Shown: one piece after another, positions 25,823 through 38,966 of the stretch
Numbering within the stretch: position 1 is the first letter of the stretch
How the letters are laid out: each line of letters opens with the position of its first letter
Source of the DNA: Mimachlamys varia
Taxonomy: Eukaryota; Mollusca; Bivalvia; Pectinida; Pectinidae
Assembly: GCA_947623455.1 (NCBI GenBank)
Contig: OX392534.1
Location: forward strand, 36,151,426 to 36,215,425
Direction: 5' to 3'
DNA: 64,000 nucleotides
Made by a program: the position numbers and the translations under genes
Notes under the pieces: generated by a model
What the model saw: the letters and a program-made list of their open reading frames with translations, nothing else
Databases searched by the model: none
What the model was told of the DNA's origin: nothing

Positions 25823-28800
25823 GGATGTCCCATGATTTACCTATGTTAGGTACTCGATGTTAGACAAGGATGTCCCATGGTTTACTTGTGTTAGGGATTC
25901 AATCTTAGACAAGGATGTCCGATGGTTTACCTGTGTTAGGGATTCTATCTTAGACAAGGATGTCCCATGGTTTACCTGTGTTAGAGATTCGACCTTAGAC
26001 AAGGATGTCCCATGATTTACCTGTGTTAGGGATTCTATCTTAGACAAGGATGTCCAATGGTTTACCTGTGTTAGGGATTCCATCTTAGACAAGGATGTCC
26101 CATGGTTTATCTGTGTTAGGGATTCTATCTTAGACAAGGATGTCCCATGGTTTACCTGTGTTAGGGGTTCGATATTAGACAAGGATGTCCCATGGTTTAC
26201 CCGTGTTAGGGATTCGATCTTAGACAAGGATGTCCCATGATTTACCTGTGTTAGGGATTCGATCTTAGACAAGGATGTCCCATGGTTTACCTGTGTTAGG
26301 GATTCGATCTTAGACAAGGATGTCGTATGGTTTACATTTGCTAGGAATTCGATCTTAGACAAGGATGTCCCATGCTTTACCTTTGCTAGGAATTCGATCT
26401 TAGACAAGGATGTCCCATGGTTTACCTGTGTTAGAGATTCGATCTTAGACAAGAATGTCGCATGATTTACCTATGTTAGGGATTCGATCTTAGACAAGGA
26501 TGTCCCCTTGTTAACCTGTGTTAGGGATTCGATCTTAGACAAGGATGTCCCATGATTTACCTGTGTTAGGGATTCGATCTTAGATAAGGATGTCCCATTG
26601 TTTACCCGTGTTAGGGATTCGATCTTAGACAAGGATGTCCCATGATTTACCCGTGTTAGGGATTCGATCGTAGACAAGGATTTCCCATGGTTTACCTGTG
26701 TTAGGGATACGATCTTAGACAAGGATGTCCCATTGTTTACCTGTGTTAGGGATTCGATCTTAGACAAGGATGTCCCATGGTTTACCTGTGTTAGGGATTC
26801 GACCTTAGACAAGGATGTCCCATGGTTTAACTGTGTTAGAGATTCGATCTTAGACAAGGATGTCCCATTGTTTACCTCTGTTAGGGATTCGACCTTAGAC
26901 AAGGATGTCCCATGGTTTACCTGTGTTAGAGATCCGATGTTAGACAAGAATGTCCCATGATTTACCTGTGTTAGGGATTCGATCGTAGACAAGGATGTCC
27001 CATGGTTTACCTGTGTTAGGGATTCGATCTTAGACAAGGATGTCCCATGGTTTACCTGTGTTAGAGATTCGACCTTAGACAAGGATGTCGCATGGTTTAC
27101 CTGTGTTAGGGATTCGATCTTAGACAAGGATGTCCCATGGTTTACCTGTGTTAGGGATTCGATCTTAGATAAGGATGTCGCATGGTTTACCTGTGTTAGA
27201 GATTCGACCTTAGACAATGATGTCCCATGGTTTACCTGTGTTAGAGATTCGATCTTAGACAAGGATGTCCCATGGTTTACCTGTGTTAGGGATTCGATCT
27301 TAGATAAGGATGTCCCATGGTTTACATGTGTTAGGAATTCGATCTTAGATAAGGATGTCCCATGGTTTACCTGTGTTAGAGATTCGATCTTAGATAAGGA
27401 TGTCCCATGATTTACCTGTGTTAGGGATTCGATCTTAGACAAGGATGTCCCCTTGTTAACCTGTGTTAGGGATTCGATCTTAGACAAGGATGTCCCATGA
27501 TTTACCTGTGTTAGGGATTCGATCTTAGATAAGGATGTCCCATTGTTTACCCGTGTTAGGGATTCGATCTTAGACAAGGATGTCCCATGATTTACCTGTG
27601 TTAGGGATTCGATCTTAGATAAGGATGTCCCATTGTTTACCCGTGTTAGGGATTCGATCTTAGATAAGGATGTCCCATGATTTACCTGTGTTAGGGATTC
27701 GATCTTAGATAAGGATGTCCCATTGTTTACCTGTGTTAGTGATTCGATCTTAGACAAGGATGTCGCATGGTTTACCTGTGTTAGGGATTCGATCTTAGAC
27801 AAGGATGTCCCATGGTTTACCTGTGTTAGGGATTCGATCTTAGATAAGGATGTCCCATTGTTTACCTGTGTTAGGGATTCGATCTTAGACAAGGATGTCC
27901 CATGGTTTACATGTGTTAGGGATTTGATCTTAGATAAGGATGTCCCATGGTTTACCTGTGTTAGGGATTCGATCTTAGATAAGGATGTCCTATGGTTTAC
28001 CTGTGTTAGGGATTCGATCTTAGATAAGGATGTCCCATGATTTACCAGTGTTAGGGATTCGATCTTAGACAAGGATGTCCCATGGTTTACATGTGTTTTG
28101 GATTCGACCTTAGACAAAAATGTCCCATGGTTTACCTGTGTTAGGGATTCGATCTTAGACAAGGATGTCCCATGGTTTACCTGTGTGAGGGATGCGATTT
28201 TATACAAGGATGTCGCATGGTTTACCTGTGTTAGGGATTCGATGTTAGACAAGGATGTCCCATGATTTACCTGTGTTAGGGATTCGATCTCAGACAAGAA
28301 TGTCCCATGGTTTACCTGTGTTAGAGATTCGATCTTAGACAAGGATGTCCAATGGTTTACATGTGTTAGGGATTCGATCTAAGACAAGGATGTCCCATGG
28401 TTTACCTGTGTTAGGGATTCGACCTTAGACAAGGATGTCCAATGGTTTACCTGTGTTAGAGATCCGATGTTAGACAAGAATGTCCCATGATTTACCTGTG
28501 TTAGGGATTCGATCGTAGACAAGGATGTCCCATGGTTTACCTGTGTTAGAGATTCGACCTTAGACAATGATGTCCCATGGTTTACCTGTGTTAGAGATTC
28601 GATCTTAGACAAGGATGTCCCATGGTTTACCTGTGTTAGGGATTCGATCTTAGACAAGGATGTCCCATGATTTACCTGTGTGAGGGATTCGATCTTAGAC
28701 AAGGATGTCCCATGGTTTACCTGTGTTAGGGATTCGATCTTAGACAAGGATGTCCCATGGTTTACCCGTGTTAGGGATTCGATCTTAGACAATGATGTCC

Positions 28801-29872
28801 AATTGTTTACCTGTGTTAGGGATTCGATCTTAGTCAAGGATGCCCCTTGGTTTACCTGTGTTAGGGATTCGATGTTAGACAAGGATGTCGCATGCTTTAA
28901 CCGTGTTAGGGATTCGATCTTAGACAAGAATGTCCCATGCTTTACCTGTGCTAGGGATTCGATCTAAGACAAGAATGTCCCATGGTTTACCCGTGTTAGG
29001 GATTCGATCTTAGACAAGGATGTCCCATGGTTTACCTGTGTTAGGGATTCTATCTTAGACAAGGATGTCCAATGGTTTACCTGTGTTAGGGATTCCATCT
29101 TAGACAAGGATGTCCCATGGTTTATCTGTGTTAGGGATTCTATCTTAGACAAGGATGTCCCATGGTTTACCTGTGTTAGGGATTCTATCTTAGACAAGGA
29201 TGTCCCATGGTTTACTTGTGTTAGGGATTCGATCTTAGACAAGGATGTCCCATGGTTTACCTGAGTTAGGGATTCGATGTTAGACAAGGATGTCCCATGG
29301 TTTACCTGTGTTAAGGATTCGATGTTAGACAAGGATGTCCCATGGTTTACCTGTGTAAGGGATTCGATGTTAGACAAGGATGTCCCATGGTTTACCTGTG
29401 TTAGGGATTCGATATCAGACAATGATGTCCCATGGTTTATCTGTGTTAGAGATTCGATGTTAGACAAGGATGTCCCATGGTTTACCTGTGTTAGGGATTC
29501 GATATTAGACAAGGATGTCCCATGGTTTACCTGTGTTAGGGATTCGATCTTAGACAAGGATGTCCCATGGTTTACCTGTGTTAGGGATTCGATATTAGAC
29601 AAGGATGTCCCATGGTGTACCTGTGTTAGTGATTTGATATTAGACAAGGATGTCCCATGTTTTACCTGTGTTAGGGATTCGATCTTAGACAAGGATGTCC
29701 CATGATTTACCTGTGTTAGGGATTCGATCTTAGACAAGGATGTCCCATGATTTACCTGTGTTAGAGATTCGATGTTAGACAAGGACGTCCAATGGTTTAC
29801 CTGTGTTAGGGATTCGATATTAGACAAGGATGTCACATGGTTTACCTGTGTTAGTGATTTGATATTAGACAA

Positions 29873-30188
29873 GGATGCCCCATTAGTTTACATGTGTTAG
29901 GGATTCGATCTTAGACAAGGATGCCCCATGGTTTTCCTGTGTTAGGGATTCGATCTTAGACAAAGATGCCCCATGGTTTTCCGGTGTTAGGGATTCGATC
30001 TTAGACAAGGATGCCCCATGGTTTTCCTGTGTTAGGGATTCGATCTTAGACAAAGATGCCCCATGGTTTTCCTGTGTTAGGGATTCGATCTTAGACAAAG
30101 ATGCCCCATGGTTTTCCTGTGTTAGGGATTCGATCTTAGACAAAGATGCCCCATGCTTTTCCTGTGTTAGGGATTCGATCTTAGACAA
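29873..30188 (-). repeat. Variant block 2 of 5 in the 45-bp array
   Basis: The same seven-unit ATGCCCC/TTTTCC block with the same 46-bp boundary unit, 4366 bp (97 units + 1) after block 1. It carries a CCGGTG variant absent from block 1, and its first unit reads TTTACATG. Confidence 0.8.
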
Positions 30189-33100
30189 GGATGTCCCATG
30201 ATTTACCTATGTTAGGTACTCGATGTTAGACAAGGATGTCCCATGGTTTACTTGTGTTAGGGATTCAATCTTAGACAAGGATGTCCGATGGTTTACCTGT
30301 GTTAGGGATTCTATCTTAGACAAGGATGTCCCATGGTTTACCTGTGTTAGAGATTCGACCTTAGACAAGGATGTCCCATGATTTACCTGTGTTAGGGATT
30401 CTATCTTAGACAAGGATGTCCAATGGTTTACCTGTGTTAGGGATTCCATCTTAGACAAGGATGTCCCATGGTTTATCTGTGTTAGGGATTCTATCTTAGA
30501 CAAGGATGTCCCATGGTTTACCTGTGTTAGGGGTTCGATATTAGACAAGGATGTCCCATGGTTTAACTGTGTTAGAGATTCGATCTTAGACAAGGATGTC
30601 CCATTGTTTACCTGTGTTAGGGATTCGACCTTAGACAAGGATGTCCCATGGTTTACCTGTGTTAGAGATCCGATGTTAGACAAGAATGTCCCATGATTTA
30701 CCTGTGTTAGGGATTCGATCGTAGACAAGGATGTCCCATGGTTTACCTGTGTTAGGGATTCGATCTTAGACAAGGATGTCCCATGGTTTACCTGTGTTAG
30801 AGATTCGACCTTAGACAAGGATGTCCCATGGTTTACCTGTGTTAGAGATTCGACCTTAGACAATGATGTCCAATGGTTTACCTGTGTTAGAGATTCGATC
30901 TTAGACAAGGATGTCCCATGGTTTACCTGTGTTAGGGATTCGATCTTAGATAAGGATGTCCCATGGTTTACATGTGTTAGGAATTCGATCTTAGATAAGG
31001 ATGTCCCATGGTTTACCTGTGTTAGAGATTCGATCTTAGATAAGGATGTCCCATGATTTACCTGTGTTAGGGATTCGATCTTAGACAAGGATGTCCCCTT
31101 GTTAACCTGTGTTAGGGATTCGATCTTAGACAAGGATGTCCCATGATTTACCTGTGTTAGGGATTCGATCTTAGATAAGGATGTCCCATTGTTTACCCGT
31201 GTTAGGGATTCGATCTTAGACAAGGATGTCCCATGATTTACCTGTGTTAGGGATTCGATCTTAGATAAGGATGTCCCATTGTTTACCCGTGTTAGGGATT
31301 CGATCTTAGATAAGGATGTCCCATGATTTACCTGTGTTAGGGATTCGATCTTAGATAAGGATGTCCCATTGTTTACCTGTGTTAGGGATTCGATCTTAGA
31401 CAAGGATGTCGCATGGTTTACCTGTGTTAGGGATTCGATCTTAGACAAGGATGTCCCATGGTTTACCTGTGTTAGGGATTCGATCTTAGATAAGGATGTC
31501 CCATTGTTTACCTGTGTTAGGGATTCGATCTTAGACAAGGATGTCCCATGGTTTACATGTGTTAGGGATTTGATCTTAGATAAGGATGTCCCATGGTTTA
31601 CCTGTGTTAGGGATTCGATCTTAGATAAGGATGTCCTATGGTTTACCTGTGTTAGGGATTCGATCTTAGATAAGGATGTCCCATGATTTACCAGTGTTAG
31701 GGATTCGATCTTAGACAAGGATGTCCCATGGTTTACATGTGTTTTGGATTCGACCTTAGACAAAAATGTCCCATGGTTTACCTGTGTTAGGGATTCGATC
31801 TTAGACAAGGATGTCCCATGGTTTACCTGTGTGAGGGATGCGATTTTATACAAGGATGTCGCATGGTTTACCTGTGTTAGGGATTCGATGTTAGACAAGG
31901 ATGTCCCATGATTTACCTGTGTTAGGGATTCGATCTCAGACAAGAATGTCCCATGGTTTACCTGTGTTAGAGATTCGATCTTAGACAAGGATGTCCAATG
32001 GTTTACATGTGTTAGGGATTCGATCTAAGACAAGGATGTCCCATGGTTTACCTGTGTTAGGGATTCGACCTTAGACAAGGATGTCCCATGGTTTACCTGT
32101 GTTAGAGATCCGATGTTAGACAAGAATGTCCCATGATTTACCTGTGTTAGGGATTCGATCGTAGACAAGGATGTCCCATGGTTTACCTGTGTTAGAGATT
32201 CGACCTTAGACAATGATGTCCCATGGTTTACCTGTGTTAGAGATTCGATCTTAGACAAGGATGTCCCATGGTTTACCTGTGTTAGGGATTCGATCTTAGA
32301 CAAGGATGTCCCATGATTTACCTGTGTGAGGGATTCGATCTTAGACAAGGATGTCCCATGGTTTACCTGTGTTAGGGATTCGATCTTAGACAAGGATGTC
32401 CCATGGTTTACCCGTGTTAGGGATTCGATCTTAGACAATGATGTCCAATTGTTTACCTGTGTTAGGGATTCGATCTTAGTCAAGGATGCCCCTTGGTTTA
32501 CCTGTGTTAGGGATTCGATGTTAGACAAGGATGTCGCATGCTTTAACCGTGTTAGGGATTCGATCTTAGACAAGAATGTCCCATGCTTTACCTGTGCTAG
32601 GGATTCGATCTAAGACAAGAATGTCCCATGGTTTACCCGTGTTAGGGATTCGATCTTAGACAAGGATGTCCCATGGTTTACCTGTGTTAGGGATTCTATC
32701 TTAGACAAGGATGTCCAATGGTTTACCTGTGTTAGGGATTCCATCTTAGACAAGGATGTCCCATGGTTTATCTGTGTTAGGGATTCTATCTTAGACAAGG
32801 ATGTCCCATGGTTTACCTGTGTTAGGGATTCTATCTTAGACAAGGATGTCCAATGGTTTACCTGTGTTAGGGATTCCATCTTAGACAAGGATGTCCCATG
32901 GTTTATCTGTGTTAGGGATTCTATCTTAGACAAGGATGTCCCATGGTTTACCTGTGTTAGGGATTCTATCTTAGACAAGGATGTCCCATGGTTTACTTGT
33001 GTTAGGGATTCGATCTTAGACAAGGATGTCCCATGGTTTACCTGAGTTAGGGATTCGATGTTAGACAAGGATGTCCCATGGTTTACCTGTGTTAAGGATT

Positions 33101-33653
33101 CGATGTTAGACAAGGATGTCCCATGGTTTACCTGTGTAAGGGATTCGATGTTAGACAAGGATGTCCCATGGTTTACCTGTGTTAGGGATTCGATATCAGA
33201 CAATGATGTCCCATGGTTTATCTGTGTTAGAGATTCGATGTTAGACAAGGATGTCCCATGGTTTACCTGTGTTAGGGATTCGATATTAGACAAGGATGTC
33301 CCATGGTTTACCTGTGTTAGGGATTCGATCTTAGACAAGGATGTCCCATGGTTTACCTGTGTTAGGGATTCGATATTAGACAAGGATGTCCCATGGTGTA
33401 CCTGTGTTAGTGATTTGATATTAGACAAGGATGTCCCATGTTTTACCTGTGTTAGGGATTCGATCTTAGACAAGGATGTCCCATGATTTACCTGTGTTAG
33501 GGATTCGATCTTAGACAAGGATGTCCCATGATTTACCTGTGTTAGAGATTCGATGTTAGACAAGGACGTCCAATGGTTTACCTGTGTTAGGGATTCGATA
33601 TTAGACAAGGATGTCACATGGTTTACCTGTGTTAGTGATTTGATATTAGACAA

Positions 33654-33969
33654 GGATGCCCCATTAGTTTACCTGTGTTAGGGATTCGATCTTAGACAAG
33701 GATGCCCCATGGTTTTCCTGTGTTAGGGATTCGATCTTAGACAAAGATGCCCCATGGTTTTCCGGTGTTAGGGATTCGATCTTAGACAAGGATGCCCCAT
33801 GGTTTTCCTGTGTTAGGGATTCGATCTTAGACAAAGATGCCCCATGGTTTTCCTGTGTTAGGGATTCGATCTTAGACAAAGATGCCCCATGGTTTTCCTG
33901 TGTTAGGGATTCGATCTTAGACAAAGATGCCCCATGCTTTTCCTGTGTTAGGGATTCGATCTTAGACAA
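33654..33969 (-). repeat. Variant block 3 of 5 in the 45-bp array
   Basis: The same block, 3781 bp (84 units + 1) after block 2, with the CCGGTG variant and the 46-bp boundary unit. Confidence 0.8.
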
Positions 33970-35004
33970 GGATGTCCCATGATTTACCTATGTTAGGTAC
34001 TCGATGTTAGACAAGGATGTCCCATGGTTTACTTGTGTTAGGGATTCAATCTTAGACAAGGATGTCCGATGGTTTACCTGTGTTAGGGATTCTATCTTAG
34101 ACAAGGATGTCCCATGGTTTACCTGTGTTAGAGATTCGACCTTAGACAAGGATGTCCCATGATTTACCTGTGTTAGGGATTCTATCTTAGACAAGGATGT
34201 CCAATGGTTTACCTGTGTTAGGGATTCCATCTTAGACAAGGATGTCCCATGGTTTATCTGTGTTAGGGATTCTATCTTAGACAAGGATGTCCCATGGTTT
34301 ACCTGTGTTAGGGATTCTATCTTAGACAAGGATGTCCCATGGTTTACTTGTGTTAGGGATTCGATCTTAGACAAGGATGTCCCATGGTTTACCTGAGTTA
34401 GGGATTCGATGTTAGACAAGGATGTCCCATGGTTTACCTGTGTTAAGGATTCGATGTTAGACAAGGATGTCCCATGGTTTACCTGTGTAAGGGATTCGAT
34501 GTTAGACAAGGATGTCCCATGGTTTACCTGTGTTAGGGATTCGATATCAGACAATGATGTCCCATGGTTTATCTGTGTTAGAGATTCGATGTTAGACAAG
34601 GATGTCCCATGGTTTACCTGTGTTAGGGATTCGATATTAGACAAGGATGTCCCATGGTTTACCTGTGTTAGGGATTCGATCTTAGACAAGGATGTCCCAT
34701 GGTTTACCTGTGTTAGGGATTCGATATTAGACAAGGATGTCCCATGGTGTACCTGTGTTAGTGATTTGATATTAGACAAGGATGTCCCATGTTTTACCTG
34801 TGTTAGGGATTCGATCTTAGACAAGGATGTCCCATGATTTACCTGTGTTAGGGATTCGATCTTAGACAAGGATGTCCCATGATTTACCTGTGTTAGAGAT
34901 TCGATGTTAGACAAGGACGTCCAATGGTTTACCTGTGTTAGGGATTCGATATTAGACAAGGATGTCACATGGTTTACCTGTGTTAGTGATTTGATATTAG
35001 ACAA

Positions 35005-35320
35005 GGATGCCCCATTAGTTTACCTGTGTTAGGGATTCGATCTTAGACAAGGATGCCCCATGGTTTTCCTGTGTTAGGGATTCGATCTTAGACAAAGATG
35101 CCCCATGGTTTTCCGGTGTTAGGGATTCGATCTTAGACAAGGATGCCCCATGGTTTTCCTGTGTTAGGGATTCGATCTTAGACAAAGATGCCCCATGGTT
35201 TTCCTGTGTTAGGGATTCGATCTTAGACAAAGATGCCCCATGGTTTTCCTGTGTTAGGGATTCGATCTTAGACAAAGATGCCCCATGCTTTTCCTGTGTT
35301 AGGGATTCGATCTTAGACAA
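35005..35320 (-). repeat. Variant block 4 of 5 in the 45-bp array
   Basis: The same block, only 1351 bp (30 units + 1) after block 3, marking a shorter internal duplication. Confidence 0.8.
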
Positions 35321-38300
35321 GGATGTCCCATGATTTACCTATGTTAGGTACTCGATGTTAGACAAGGATGTCCCATGGTTTACTTGTGTTAGGGATTCAA
35401 TCTTAGACAAGGATGTCCGATGGTTTACCTGTGTTAGGGATTCTATCTTAGACAAGGATGTCCCATGGTTTACCTGTGTTAGAGATTCGACCTTAGACAA
35501 GGATGTCCCATGATTTACCTGTGTTAGGGATTCTATCTTAGACAAGGATGTCCAATGGTTTACCTGTGTTAGGGATTCCATCTTAGACAAGGATGTCCCA
35601 TGGTTTATCTGTGTTAGGGATTCTATCTTAGACAAGGATGTCCCATGGTTTACCTGTGTTAGGGGTTCGATATTAGACAAGGATGTCCCATGGTTTAACT
35701 GTGTTAGAGATTCGATCTTAGACAAGGATGTCCCATTGTTTACCTGTGTTAGGGATTCGACCTTAGACAAGGATGTCCCATGGTTTACCTGTGTTAGAGA
35801 TCCGATGTTAGACAAGAATGTCCCATGATTTACCTGTGTTAGGGATTCGATCGTAGACAAGGATGTCCCATGGTTTACCTGTGTTAGGGATTCGATCTTA
35901 GACAAGGATGTCCCATGGTTTACCTGTGTTAGAGATTCGACCTTAGACAAGGATGTCCCATGGTTTACCTGTGTTAGAGATTCGACCTTAGACAATGATG
36001 TCCAATGGTTTACCTGTGTTAGAGATTCGATCTTAGACAAGGATGTCCCATGGTTTACCTGTGTTAGGGATTCGATCTTAGATAAGGATGTCCCATGGTT
36101 TACATGTGTTAGGAATTCGATCTTAGATAAGGATGTCCCATGGTTTACCTGTGTTAGAGATTCGATCTTAGATAAGGATGTCCCATGATTTACCTGTGTT
36201 AGGGATTCGATCTTAGACAAGGATGTCCCCTTGTTAACCTGTGTTAGGGATTCGATCTTAGACAAGGATGTCCCATGATTTACCTGTGTTAGGGATTCGA
36301 TCTTAGATAAGGATGTCCCATTGTTTACCCGTGTTAGGGATTCGATCTTAGACAAGGATGTCCCATGATTTACCTGTGTTAGGGATTCGATCTTAGATAA
36401 GGATGTCCCATTGTTTACCCGTGTTAGGGATTCGATCTTAGATAAGGATGTCCCATGATTTACCTGTGTTAGGGATTCGATCTTAGATAAGGATGTCCCA
36501 TTGTTTACCTGTGTTAGGGATTCGATCTTAGACAAGGATGTCGCATGGTTTACCTGTGTTAGGGATTCGATCTTAGACAAGGATGTCCCATGGTTTACCT
36601 GTGTTAGGGATTCGATCTTAGATAAGGATGTCCCATTGTTTACCTGTGTTAGGGATTCGATCTTAGACAAGGATGTCCCATGGTTTACATGTGTTAGGGA
36701 TTTGATCTTAGATAAGGATGTCCCATGGTTTACCTGTGTTAGGGATTCGATCTTAGATAAGGATGTCCTATGGTTTACCTGTGTTAGGGATTCGATCTTA
36801 GATAAGGATGTCCCATGATTTACCAGTGTTAGGGATTCGATCTTAGACAAGGATGTCCCATGGTTTACATGTGTTTTGGATTCGACCTTAGACAAAAATG
36901 TCCCATGGTTTACCTGTGTTAGGGATTCGATCTTAGACAAGGATGTCCCATGGTTTACCTGTGTGAGGGATGCGATTTTATACAAGGATGTCGCATGGTT
37001 TACCTGTGTTAGGGATTCGATGTTAGACAAGGATGTCCCATGATTTACCTGTGTTAGGGATTCGATCTCAGACAAGAATGTCCCATGGTTTACCTGTGTT
37101 AGAGATTCGATCTTAGACAAGGATGTCCAATGGTTTACATGTGTTAGGGATTCGATCTAAGACAAGGATGTCCCATGGTTTACCTGTGTTAGGGATTCGA
37201 CCTTAGACAAGGATGTCCCATGGTTTACCTGTGTTAGAGATCCGATGTTAGACAAGAATGTCCCATGATTTACCTGTGTTAGGGATTCGATCGTAGACAA
37301 GGATGTCCCATGGTTTACCTGTGTTAGAGATTCGACCTTAGACAATGATGTCCCATGGTTTACCTGTGTTAGAGATTCGATCTTAGACAAGGATGTCCCA
37401 TGGTTTACCTGTGTTAGGGATTCGATCTTAGACAAGGATGTCCCATGATTTACCTGTGTGAGGGATTCGATCTTAGACAAGGATGTCCCATGGTTTACCT
37501 GTGTTAGGGATTCGATCTTAGACAAGGATGTCCCATGGTTTACCCGTGTTAGGGATTCGATCTTAGACAATGATGTCCAATTGTTTACCTGTGTTAGGGA
37601 TTCGATCTTAGTCAAGGATGCCCCTTGGTTTACCTGTGTTAGGGATTCGATGTTAGACAAGGATGTCGCATGCTTTAACCGTGTTAGGGATTCGATCTTA
37701 GACAAGAATGTCCCATGCTTTACCTGTGCTAGGGATTCGATCTAAGACAAGAATGTCCCATGGTTTACCCGTGTTAGGGATTCGATCTTAGACAAGGATG
37801 TCCCATGGTTTACCTGTGTTAGGGATTCTATCTTAGACAAGGATGTCCAATGGTTTACCTGTGTTAGGGATTCCATCTTAGACAAGGATGTCCCATGGTT
37901 TATCTGTGTTAGGGATTCTATCTTAGACAAGGATGTCCCATGGTTTACCTGTGTTAGGGATTCTATCTTAGACAAGGATGTCCCATGGTTTACTTGTGTT
38001 AGGGATTCGATCTTAGACAAGGATGTCCCATGGTTTACCTGAGTTAGGGATTCGATGTTAGACAAGGATGTCCCATGGTTTACCTGTGTTAAGGATTCGA
38101 TGTTAGACAAGGATGTCCCATGGTTTACCTGTGTAAGGGATTCGATGTTAGACAAGGATGTCCCATGGTTTACCTGTGTTAGGGATTCGATATCAGACAA
38201 TGATGTCCCATGGTTTATCTGTGTTAGAGATTCGATGTTAGACAAGGATGTCCCATGGTTTACCTGTGTTAGGGATTCGATATTAGACAAGGATGTCCCA

Positions 38301-38650
38301 TGGTTTACCTGTGTTAGGGATTCGATCTTAGACAAGGATGTCCCATGGTTTACCTGTGTTAGGGATTCGATATTAGACAAGGATGTCCCATGGTGTACCT
38401 GTGTTAGTGATTTGATATTAGACAAGGATGTCCCATGTTTTACCTGTGTTAGGGATTCGATCTTAGACAAGGATGTCCCATGATTTACCTGTGTTAGGGA
38501 TTCGATCTTAGACAAGGATGTCCCATGATTTACCTGTGTTAGAGATTCGATGTTAGACAAGGACGTCCAATGGTTTACCTGTGTTAGGGATTCGATGTTA
38601 GACAAGGATGTCCCATGGTTTACCTGTGTTAGTGATTTGATATTAGACAA

Positions 38651-38966
38651 GGATGCCCCATTAGTTTACCTGTGTTAGGGATTCGATCTTAGACAAGGAT
38701 GCCCCATGGTTTTCCTGTGTTAGGGATTCGATCTTAGACAAAGATGCCCCATGGTTTTCCGGTGTTAGGGATTCGATCTTAGACAAGGATGCCCCATGGT
38801 TTTCCTGTGTTAGGGATTCGATCTTAGACAAAGATGCCCCATGGTTTTCCTGTGTTAGGGATTCGATCTTAGACAAAGATGCCCCATGGTTTTCCTGTGT
38901 TAGGGATTCGATCTTAGACAAAGATGCCCCATGCTTTTCCTGTGTTAGGGATTCGATCTTAGACAA
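38651..38966 (-). repeat. Variant block 5 of 5 in the 45-bp array
   Basis: The same block, 3646 bp (81 units + 1) after block 4. Confidence 0.8.

Larger units (their letters stand above)
30207..37730. repeat. Higher-order duplication inside the 45-bp array (5132-bp offset)
   Basis: Segment 30207-31988 and segment 35339-37120 are the same length and their minus-strand translations look identical over 593 codons. The following segments (32025-32573 and 37157-37705) also match. The offset is 5132 bp, 114 units plus 2 bp. Identity carried across dozens of variant units in fixed order shows duplication of multi-kilobase blocks. Confidence 0.8.
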
